DNA from: Pithys albifrons albifrons
Lineage: Eukaryota; Chordata; Aves; Passeriformes; Thamnophilidae
Direction: 5' to 3'
Assembly (NCBI RefSeq): GCF_047495875.1
Contig: NC_092462.1
Span: 40,523,669-40,587,668, forward strand
DNA: 64,000 bases
In this document: positions 50,907 to 61,189 of the stretch, one piece after another
Layout of the letters: the number at the start of each line of letters is the position of its first letter
Position numbering within the stretch: position 1 is the first letter of the stretch
Notes under the pieces: model-generated
What the model saw: the letters and a program-made list of their open reading frames with translations, nothing else
Databases searched by the model: none
Told to the model about the DNA's origin: nothing
Translations under genes and position numbers: made by a program

Positions 50907-51602
50907 TACTAGGTCTTGTCACACAGACTTAAGTTTTTCGGGACAGGGTTATACAGTCTCTGAGCACGTAGCATCTGTCTTCGGATCATTTCTTTAACAA
51001 GATTAAGCAGTCTCAGCCTCCTAGGGTATCCCCCTGTTACGGAACACATTCGGTGCAGGTATCGGTCTGCATCTGCAGGGAAGCTGCACATTCAGCTCTG
51101 GATGGGGAGGGCCTGAGACAACACCAGAGGCCGTGAACTGCACACCGTTTGCATAACAAAGTGCCCGGGGGACCTGTGGCAGGACCCGGGGGATGGGACT
51201 GAGATACCCAGCAGGAGCGGGGGAGTCGGGAGGAAGAGCGAGGCTGGCGCGCTTGGACTGTGAGGGGATAAAAAGCCCAAGACTTCTTTTGTTCGGGGTC
51301 CCTCTTAGGGGGAGCTTAGGCTGCTTCTGTGTTACTGCGCCGTGAATAAATTATTTGACGGAGCGAGACATCTGACACTCATCTGTGGAAAACCTGGGGT
51401 TGAACCTGTAGGAAGCCTGGTCTGACAGCGCGAGTGCGGAGTGTCCAGCGGGGCACCCGCCGGCTCAGTGCAGGGGCTCTGGTCCCAGCAGTGACAGTCC
51501 CTGGCATTGGGAAAGTGACTGCCAGAGTCTCGTGAATAGTCAGACTGGGAAGGTTCCTTAAGACACCCCTTACCATGGAGGTTAAAGTGCTACTAGGTCT
51601 TG
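50907..51602 (+). mobile_element. GC-rich LTR-like insert between 12-bp direct repeats
   Basis: TACTAGGTCTTG occurs at 50907-50918 and again, identically, at 51591-51602, enclosing 672 bp that are far more GC- and CpG-rich than the surroundings. On plus, the insert has a TATA box (GGGATAAAAAGCCC, about 51266-51279), then GTTCGGGGTCCCTC and an AATAAA signal (51344-51349), all in retroviral LTR order; I associate this wording with ERVK-type bird LTRs. Oddities: retroviral integrase normally duplicates 4-6 bp, not 12; the right end has no CA; and more than 220 bases follow the polyadenylation signal. The piece may be an LTR plus leader, or an LTR-containing sequence inserted another way. The minus-strand frame 50909-51091 lies within the U3-like part and is not assigned. 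Confidence 0.7.
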
Positions 51603-52904
51603 ACTTCTAGAAATAGTGATGGCAGCAGGATTTTTTTTTTGCCTGAGAAATCAGCATTTACACATCTCTAAATGTTGTCCAGGTGCTGGATTTGATTCTC
51701 ACTGTGTGAGAAGTTTTTCAGTAGGCAGGATGCCCTGGTCTAGAAGCCGTGGGATAACAGAACTCGTGTTGAAGGTTTGGTTTTAAACTTTTTTTTTTTT
51801 TTTAACGAAAAGTAACTTGTGGCGGTATCATACCAGAATTTGGATAGCAAGAAATAGAGAGGGAACATTTATTATTTCTTTCTTTACATTGTTGTCAGAA
51901 TGTTTTGCACAGGAATATGGTATTGTGAAGTGCAATGTTCTACAGTGAGTTACAAAGTAATTTCTGTTAGAACTTGGTATAAGCCTTCTGCTTTGGGAAT
52001 ATAAAAGTAAAAAAGAATGAAGACATGTCTGTATGAGTTAGAGGATACCACTGACCATGAAAAAAGGAAATGCAATCACTGCATGAATTGATGTCTATAC
52101 ACTACCAAGAGAGAAGAAAAATCTGTGTGTTGAGGAAAAAATAAAAAAAAAAAAAGGGAAATGTTTTCAGTTGGAAATCAGAAGTAACTTTCTAGTCGCT
52201 GAGGAGAAAGTTCAGAATCTCTTTCCATGAAGGTACAGTAGCTAGAAGTAAAGATGAACACAGGAGTTTGCTTTACAAATTCTGGTTGCTTCTTACCATA
52301 GGCAGTAAGCTAGTGATCCCTTCAGAGTTTCCTCTGGTAGCCAGTTAATAAGAATTATTAATGTTTCCATCCTCATTATTCCCTTTTATTCACATTTTAC
52401 CTTAATTCTTACAGTTCAAGTTTGGAGAAGGTCTTGTGACCATTTTCTTGAAGTCCCTAATACCATGACATAAAATCAATGGACAAAAATTCCCTTAAAA
52501 CTTAACAGCACACTTTACAACTTGGATGAGGTTAGTAAGAAGCAGTTTGTTTTGTCTTGCTCCATTGCTGCATGCTTTGCAATGTTGCCTCCTAGTTCCT
52601 TATAGTGCAGGAAAAGAAAAGAAAACAAATTATCATTTCTCTATAATGTAAGTTCATGCTACCACAGCTTGAATTTCCAGGACACAGTACTAGTTTTTGG
52701 TTTTTTTTCTTAAGGGCAATTTTTTTAACTTTGGGTGATCAATTATGTCATAGTACATTATGAGAGTGTTTATCCTGACTAAGCTACATTTTCACTGAGG
52801 CATTTTACAAGCTTTATTTGCTGTAAAGCATGATTTAGATACCATGGCATTGTAACTACTGGAGAAAAAATTGCCTTCTGTAGCCTAAAAGTGAGTTTAC
52901 AAAA
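51603..52904. other. AT-rich stretch, nothing recognised
   Basis: T homopolymer at about 51789-51803 and A homopolymer at about 52143-52155. No gene or mobile element recognised. Confidence 0.6.
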
Positions 52905-53412
52905 ATTTATAATTGATGCAGTCTGTCCAGATCTCTCTGTAGAACTTTCCTACCCTCCAGCAGATCAATGTTCCCACCCAACTTAGTGTCGTCTGCAAAA
53001 TGGCTGAGGGTGCGCTTGATCCTCTTGTCCAGGTTGTTGATAAGGAGATTAAACAGGTCCAGCCCCAGTGCTGAGCCCTGGGGAACACCACTCATGAACA
53101 GCCACCAGCTGGGTGTAACTCCATTCAACCACCACTCTCAGGGTCCAGACATCCAGCCAGACTTTTACTCAACAAAGTGTACAGCCATATAGCTTCTTTC
53201 GGAGCATGATGTGTGAGTCAGCATCAAAGGCTTTCCTAAGGCAAGGTAGACAACATCCATACCTGGCTGGACCTAATACCCCAGAGGTCCTGTATGTGCT
53301 GCATGATGGCACTCAAGATAATCTGCTCCCTAAACTTCCCTGGTACTGAAGTCAGACTGTAAGACCTGCAGTTCCTCAGATACTCCTTCAATCCCTTTTG
53401 TAGATGGATATT
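52905..53412 (-). mobile_element. Internal fragment of a CR1 LINE
   Basis: The complement follows CR1 ORF2 continuously from 'tacaagaagg'-type sequence at the right to the [14 protein letters not shown] coding block at the left. The CR1 3' UTR and ATTCTATGATTC terminus are missing: unrelated AT-rich DNA begins immediately left of 52905. CR1 copies normally keep their 3' end, so the 3' part was lost after insertion, or this is a fragment moved by another event. Confidence 0.88.
52907..53128 (-). pseudogene. CR1 ORF2 reverse transcriptase fragment (FADD core)
   Basis: This 73-codon frame carries reverse transcriptase core motifs: [10 protein letters not shown] near residues 13-22, the catalytic FADDTKLGG near residues 46-54 (the F/YxDD box), then [15 protein letters not shown]. 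It aligns with the palm domain of CR1 ORF2, which copies CR1 RNA at the target site. Only a small part of the roughly 900-residue ORF2 is present. Its start is arbitrary: the CR1 frame continues upstream but is broken by stops. It cannot be an active polymerase. Confidence 0.92.
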
Positions 53413-56400
53413 TAAATAGGTGAATTAGTAAAGATTAAAAAAAATGTAGAAAAAGAACATTTATTTTCTTAAATGTGTAAGTAAGAATTTCCACATAAAA
53501 TATTGAAGAATCATTTATAAAATAACCATTTTATTCCGGAGGGTTATCACTCTTCACAAAAAGATTAAGAATTTAAATCAAAACTTAACTGATCTTGAGA
53601 AACACTGTTATATTCCTTAGCAGTCATTACAGACATTTTTTAAACTAAGTTCTAGAATTCTTGATAGGACTGGCTCAAGATTAGAGCAGCTCTCATGGCT
53701 GTGAATCTTATATATGCTGCTTTGCTTCTTCTATTACTGACATACTAAGCTCTATTACTATAGAACTTTGGTATCATTTCCTTGATTTTGGAGTAAGTTA
53801 TTTATGCCTGTTAAAGCATGGGAGGGCAGTTAAAAAAACACATCTACATTTTCAGATATCAAAATACATTTTAAATGCATGAATTAATATTCTAACGTTA
53901 AAATCCTTTTACATACTTTAAGCTTTTTGGTTGGTTGTGTTTTTGTTTGTTACAGAAAATTATTGTCTTAGAAAATAAGTGAAATATGTCCATACAGGGA
54001 GAGCTCTATCTTTCAATCCTAAGAGCAATTGAAATAAAAAATAGGAAACTATGACAGGAGATTAACTCCAATACTAAAAGGTTTTCTGATGTCTGGCATG
54101 TACCCATCTTGTAGTGAAATACTGAAATGTTTAGGTAACATCCATTCAAAGTCTTCATGGTCTAGACAAATAAATTATAGTTAAACAAATAGATTTTCTT
54201 CTAAAATGTATTTACTGTTCTCCACATTCAAATTCATCCAATATTTTTAAAATATTTCTTTTGCTTATGTTCATTAGGTCTAAACTTTTCTTAGCCTTCC
54301 ATGTGTTCTATATGTAACATGCTCACATGCCTCGTTTAGACTGCAGAATAATTTGGAAGCAACTGTTCACATAGTTGAGAGGAAGCACACCTTTTTTTCA
54401 CAGCTCATATTTATAAAGGTGATCATCCTTTTAGGTTTATATTGCCACTATCAACCGTAAAGAGTCCATGATTCCACCAAAAGTAATGACATTCTATAAA
54501 CACATCAAACATTTTTTAGGAGTGTATGTTTTCCTTTCCTTCCTGAGTCTTGCAGGTTATATTCAGTTCATATTTTCAATACTTTTCATGACAAACACAA
54601 CAGTCTTTATTTATTTCTTTATATTTATTCAAAAAGAAGGTGACACATCAAGGAGAGGTATTTGTGAGAAATCAAGGCATTATCAGTCTTCTGAAAAAAT
54701 ATGAAAGTTTTCTACAGTGTTATAGCTTGCCATAATCAAGTATCAAACAAAAAAGAAACTAAAATAATGGCATTGAAATGCATTGTTTTGGCCTCAGCTA
54801 TTAACTGACAAAAGGTTTGGAGTTCTTTGCCTTGGACATTGGTGGTAAGAGATAGCAAAATGTTTCTGACCTTAATGCATGTGCTATTTCTACCAAGAAT
54901 TTGGTGTTCAGAGGAATTGCTTAGTAGGGAAAACATACTTTGACTCACAGTTTTGCTAATGCTTTAATAAACATTTTTTCTGGTAAATTTTGTGTGCAAG
55001 ATAATTTTTAGTCAGTAATTTAGTATCTGTCTCCATGCATAGCCAACATTTAGCCTCAGTGAATGGGCAGTATGAAACTTGGAATACATAAAAGCATTAT
55101 GCACACAAGTATGCTATTTATTTTATAACAGAAGAACATTAATGGGTTTACTCAGAATATAGTCACAGATGCTGAAAGTTTCACTCATGACTAGTCTCCA
55201 TGAAAGCAATACAGATCAATTTGCACAGTTTTATTTAAGGAAGGAAGTCCCATCAAAATGAAGGCACCAAAGCAGACAATAGGAATCATTAATATAGGGT
55301 ATATACAGAGGTCGAAAAACCAAAATCATACATTGGACTGTAGGGACACCAATAGAGAAATTACTCTAGAAGCATAATATATACATTAACAAGATGTTTA
55401 AATGCTGTATATCTATCTCTATGCATATCTTTAAAGGCATACTTCTCTGCATTATATATATTTTTAAGCCCTCTTAAAATTCTGGCTCATTTATGACTTG
55501 GTAACAGGAAGGAAAGGAGTATCTTGTCCTTAATAGTCCTTCACACTTAAGCAAAGTACCATGATGGTGCACAGCAGTCTCCAAAGCACTTATGGATGTT
55601 CTCTAGTGGCCTTGGCATGTGGGAAGAGTAGATGCTTCACCTTCACCTACCCCTGTCTGTTTATTAGGCACAGTTTAGAAGCATGGTTTCCAAGACAACT
55701 ACCTTAGAAAGTGTGTTGTACTGAACATTTTAACCTGAGTCCAAAATGGAGAGCTGAAGGAACATTATAACTTTTGAAATATTCTTTCAGCTCTACTTTG
55801 AGAACACTTTTGGATGTGTTGGCCTTTACTTATCTTTACTCCAAAACAGTGTTTGCAGATTAAAGCATTATTAACTGGTCTAAAACCCTAATTTTGCTTT
55901 CTTATAAAATGAAAGAACAAAATACTTAATTTTTTTTCTCTATATACAGTGCCCAAAATGGAATAAAAACTGGGAGGAAATGACCCTATAAATAACTTCA
56001 GCTAAACAGAAGCAAAATCTTGCTGAGCTCTGTGGGAACACTAAGACAGGGAGTCCCTGCCTCACATTTACCATTTAATTCTGAAACCTTCCTTCACCTG
56101 AGAGGCAGCAGTTTCCTCTCATAATTGCAAGATTTCACTTATAAATTCAGCAATATCTTGCTGCTCTGACAGGGAAGACCTCTCTACTTGCACATCCATC
56201 TGAGTTATGGGAGTTGGATGACCTTGGGAGATCAATCTTTCCTGAATGGCATGACCTCCAGGCTCCCCATGAGCTCAGAACTCAGGCAGATCTTGCATTC
56301 TGCAATATTTTGCACTGACAATGGCAGATGGATCGCAGGTCAAGAAGGAAGGTTTACTTCCTCTTTTGTTCTTTTTCTTCTTGGCTCCTCTCTGCTAAGT

Positions 56401-59400
56401 TAGCAAAAATAAGTCAGCTAATTTGAAGTAACTTTTTACTTCTGCGACAAGCTTCAGAGTCATCCATGGTGCTTGGAACAGTTGAATGGAAGCAGAAAGG
56501 GGTGAGCCCAGAGGGAGACAGCTCACCTCTATTTTTGATGGAAGCTGTGTTTGTAGAACATAGTGAAAAGGTACAAAATCACCAAGTCATGCCCAGATTT
56601 TAATGATATATATGTGTTATACTACAGCTCTTATTTTCCTTAGAGTGTCAGGCATGCAAAACTTAAATCTGAAATATGGTGTTACTGTCTGGAGGCTAAA
56701 TTTGTATAAAAATGACAGTAAATGTTTAACAGACTATTCATGGGTTTTGATTTTACCAAATTTTTGAACAGTCCCTTTCTTTGCATTATTCAACTGCAAA
56801 CCCACCATGAGGAGTCCCTGAGGATTCTCTTATGCAGAGATTTCAATATTTGATCAAGAATTTAATTTCTGCAAGGTACTGAATGTACTTCTTCTTAGTT
56901 GTCAAAGTTCTTCAATATGTGCTAAAACTAATGCATGCATATACTGGTTTTGGCTTTAATGGGTGTGTTTCAATAACTTAAATCCAATATACCATCACCA
57001 GAGAGCAATAAAGGGACATGTTGCAAACATACCTTATGTCTAACTGAAGACTCATTAACATGGTTACAGTGCAATGAAAACATCACAGCATAAGCAAAAT
57101 GCAAACTTAAATGTGTACAGAGCTAGAATCACTAGAGCTGGAAAGCATCTCTGTAACTCGACTTCCAAATATTTTTGTAAGATTAATAAGTAAAAGACAC
57201 TTCATAAATTGATACCAAAAGAACTATTGTCCCTGTTTTAGACCGGAAATGACACAATATTTCTTTAAAGCTTTGTAGGTTATCTTTATTAAGTATATAT
57301 TACATCACTGCAAAATAAATTCCTTTTCCTATTTATTTACTCTTTTTGAAGTCAGGCTCCCTCACGGAGAAATCATTATTAAGTAAGCATTCTGTGTGCA
57401 TTTTGAGTTCTTATATCACAAAAAATAACTGGATTCAGAGGTAAATAACTTGTGCAATAACCTTAGAATTTTTGTTGTAAACATACAACTTGAATACTCA
57501 GTCTTACTGCATGATTTAAATAAATGGATTTAATTGTTGTAATACTATTCTCTAATGGTGAAGTAATTAAAAGCACGCCTAACTTGTTTCCTTTTTGTCT
57601 TTCATGTGCTTGAAATCAGACATTTTGCATAGTTTTTGGCAGGCTCTTTTCTCTGTAGTTGTGAAGCATGAGCTTGCAAAAACAGAAAAAAATGTTTCCG
57701 TCTTGATTTCATGTGGGGTTCCTTGCAGCAAAAGTAGGATTCTGAATGAGAAGAACATTGGGTAGTCTGCTAGCTACCATCATGCTGTGCTATTCTTAAA
57801 GACATGGAGAAAGCCCTCCCCCTTTGCATTCCACAATTGAGAAAGCCTTTCAGCTATGTAGGAGGAATATAAATTTCTTCTAGGTTTACGAAAAGCAAAG
57901 ATTTTTGTAAAGAGCTTTTCAGTGTTTGCTTACTATCAATGGTCTTGGAATACTGTCTGTAAAACACAGAGAGGATTTTGAATTGTACCTTTAGAGAGTC
58001 ACAGTAGGACTAGCAGTAATCTCTTACGAGGAAAGAACACACATTGTGGGAGGGGATATGGGCAAGAACATGAGCTAACCAGAATGTGAGTACATTTCAA
58101 GAATAAAAGTGTAAGAAAGGTTTTACATGTGGGTATCGACTATGGTTAAATGCATGTCCACAGCTGAGCATTAACACTCCTGAAAGGACACCGGTGATTT
58201 ATTCAGAAGAAAGAAATATATTCTTTATTTCCAACTAATTTTAATCTCTTTATACTTGCTAAAAGAAACTAGAAATGCAAATTCCTTCAAAACAATTGTT
58301 GTTAATTAAAACTATTGTTTTATCTTGGAACCAAAAACTCACAATGTATTATTGAATTTCCCAGTGTTCATTGTTCCTCATTTTGATTCTTTCCTGAAGT
58401 ATATTTTAAAATTTTTCATCCATTTTGTACAGCAACAGAATTATCTAAATCAGCTCAAGACATTTCACAGAATATCTAAATTACTCTTTAGGAAGTATCT
58501 TTCAAAAGGTTGGCCTCGCCAATTATTATTTTTCCTTATGTTCATGTGTTGTTGAATAAGCCTGCTTTCAACTGAAATGAATACAGATATACTTCTTTAA
58601 ATTATTAAAAATTTAAATACAATATGATAAATTCTATATTTGGTTATTATTATTCACTGAAATAAGCCTCCCAATGTCTTGCCATTTGTGAAATTATCTT
58701 ATGTTTTTTTCTTCTCAAACATATAGGATTTTAATACAGAACTATAAGTTTATAACTAAATTAATCTAAAATACTGAATTGCTTTATACAATTAATAAGG
58801 TACTTTTAACAAATTATTTTTCTCTCTTGTCTGATAATTTGAGGTGTTTTAAAATCCGTTGGACTTCAGTGAACCTTTTCTTTACCAGCTACCCGCTTAG
58901 TTGTTTTAAGGTCTAGATTTTTATTCCATGGGTTTATGATTCATATTTATTTTGTTAGGTTGTGTTTTACTACTTTCTCCACAGCAATTGTAATAAATAA
59001 CAGGGCTAACATCTCATGTTAAAGAGTGTTGTTTGTTGAAATTCCCTAAATTCTCCAATGCAGACATCCAACTCTCTTAATTTAAAAACCAAAACACCAG
59101 CAGTCCTCTAGAGTTAGATCTCATAAATAACTAAAAGATAAGGAAGTTATTTGCTTACATCTGAAGGTTTTTGGTTAGAACAGTGGTCTAAATTTGTCAT
59201 GGAATGCTTTTCATAGTTGTTCTGTAACTTATGTGTGTTTGTACTTTCAGTAAAGAGCAGTCCACTGATGTAGATAAGCTGCCTTTAATAGGATTTGCAT
59301 CTATGTATCAGTGAATAGTCAATAATTGTATGCATTTGAACAACTTGTAACATATATTGACTCAACTATTGATGGCAATATAATTTACATTCTGATTTGA

Positions 59401-61008
59401 ATTTTCTTTGTTTTCTTTGGAAGCTGTGAATTTTTTATCAGGAGAAAAATAATATACATTGCCTAGCGAGGATGTCACAGGCTAAAACTCTAAACAAAAC
59501 CTGATGGAATCCCACTGCCTTAAAAAAATGTAACTACTATTTGTTAAAGTCATTAGTGTTAAGAATTTGTATGTCAGGTATATGTTAGGCCTCCAATAGG
59601 CCTATGACATTTGGAAGAAGAGTCTTGAAGATGGTTGTAATAACTGCTAAAATAAAACCTGTATGTGATAAATGAACAGATTGCTACTGTGAAAGTGTTT
59701 AAAGGTTTAGGACTCCTACAGATAAAACAACTAGAGAGAGTATGTAGAAGATTACTCTTTTCTCACCTTTAATTGCATTATTTAATTTGAACATTTTCTC
59801 CACTGAAGAGAGTGCAAATAATATAACCTTTTCATTTATTATGCAAAGTGCTTTACAAACAAAATTTAGAAACTATAAGAGTTAAGCCTGCTTTATTGAA
59901 TTAAACAACCAGCCATCTGCAATGAAGTTCATAGTGGAAAGGAAAAGTGAAATTTAACTAAACCAATGATGTCTTACCACTTTATCAAATGGAGATGTCC
60001 TCACAGGGATACAAATGCAAAAATAAGCATTTTCACTGGAGACACAAGTCTGTCTTACAGAATGAACCATCTAGAAATACTAGGAGATGGTTCTAGTGAG
60101 TAAAGGACTGGAATTCTTAAAGTCTTCCTTTTCTATGTCTCTAATATAACTTTCTCTACACCAACTATTTTTGGTTTTTTTAAGTTTTATTCAATAATGA
60201 AAACTACTTTTAATGGCAAATATTCATTATGGAAGAATGTAAAATAATGTCAAGGAGAATCACACAGCAAAATAAAAAATATCCTTCCTAAATGCTTATA
60301 ACCTTACTTATGTCTTTTATCTTATTGAAAACAGACATAAGCTGGGGAATATTTTTAGTTCGTTCCAATTACTTTAGGAAAATAAGATTCAGTAATGATA
60401 CCTTTTAAGCCAGAGGAAAACATACAAATCAGCTTGCATGTACATTGCATTTTTCATATTTCCTCATATGTGAACCTCCTTTCATTAACAATACATGGAC
60501 ACAGCAAATAAAGTACAATAATAGGCCATGGATGGAATGATGCAATATACCTTACCTGTGCAAATGTAAAAGTTCCTGTGTAACAAGTTCTATGAAAACA
60601 GTTGACACAAATGTAGGCAAATTTATGTTTTTCATAATTGAGAACATAGCTTACTTTTTCATTGATTATGGATATTGTGGTGTTTTTACCTTTATTTAAT
60701 GGCCATTCATGCTTAATGTTAAAAAGAAACGGGGGGGGGGAGGCATGAACCCCTTAATTTGTTGGCTTTTTTAAACTTTTTTGTCATTAGTGCTTTTTGA
60801 ATCTCAAAGGAGAAACTGTTGGGAGACTACTTTTTGAGGAAACAGAAATTCTTGTTGCACTCAGAGGGGAGAAAATTATTGCAAAATGTAACAATATATA
60901 GAAAATTCTTCATAAATTGATTAGCTGTTCTTTCATATGCCATAGCTAGCACAGCACGGATTCAGTTGCATTGATTTCTCTGTAATTGTCATAAAATGGT
61001 ACACTTAC
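53413..61008. other. AT-rich stretch, no confirmed gene
   Basis: If the exon at 61009-61189 is real, at least the right end is intron. Two small phase-compatible exon candidates (60556-60589 and 59767-59802, minus) are described in the findings. A weak CR1-like trace on minus at about 57122-57180 is too decayed to call. A run of ten G lies at 60731-60740. Confidence 0.5.
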
Positions 61009-61189
61009 TCGTTCAAGTTCTTGCTTCTCAATGTCACCATTTTTTTTCGCCATTACATGATGCACAATTGGTTCTATTTCATGACCATATATTCTTTTTC
61101 TGGTCATAAAAATTTTCACAGATGTTATTTCTGGAGTGAGATATGTTTTTCCATCTAGATAAATGACAGCAGTGTGAAAGTAGAGGATG
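61009..61189 (-). CDS. Internal coding exon of an unidentified gene
   Basis: A 181-nt segment is open in one minus-strand frame and bordered by strong splice signals. Upstream (to its right on plus) is a pyrimidine-rich acceptor, cttctctttaactata then tttaattctgcag, ending at 61190. Downstream is the donor CGA|GTAAGTG at 61002-61008. One base completes a split codon, and 60 full codons follow, from ILYFHTAV through DGKTYLTPE and the basic stretch MTRKR to DIEKQELER. So it is entered with two bases of a codon upstream and left in phase 0. The peptide looks like a soluble, charged protein segment with no membrane span or low complexity. I do not recognise the protein, and I did not find a phase-matched upstream exon in the window; the gene probably extends beyond the right edge. 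A pseudogene is unlikely given intact splice signals, but conservation is untested. Confidence 0.68.

Noticed and set aside
50909..51091. Minus-strand 60-codon frame ending NPVPKNLSLCDKT
   Set aside because: Looks protein-like but overlaps the direct repeat boundary and the U3-like part of the LTR insert. No family recognised.
57122..57180. Possible minus-strand CR1 3' end (TAGAATCACTAGAGCTGGAA)
   Set aside because: The first 20 bases fit but the sequence diverges at once; too short to separate from chance.
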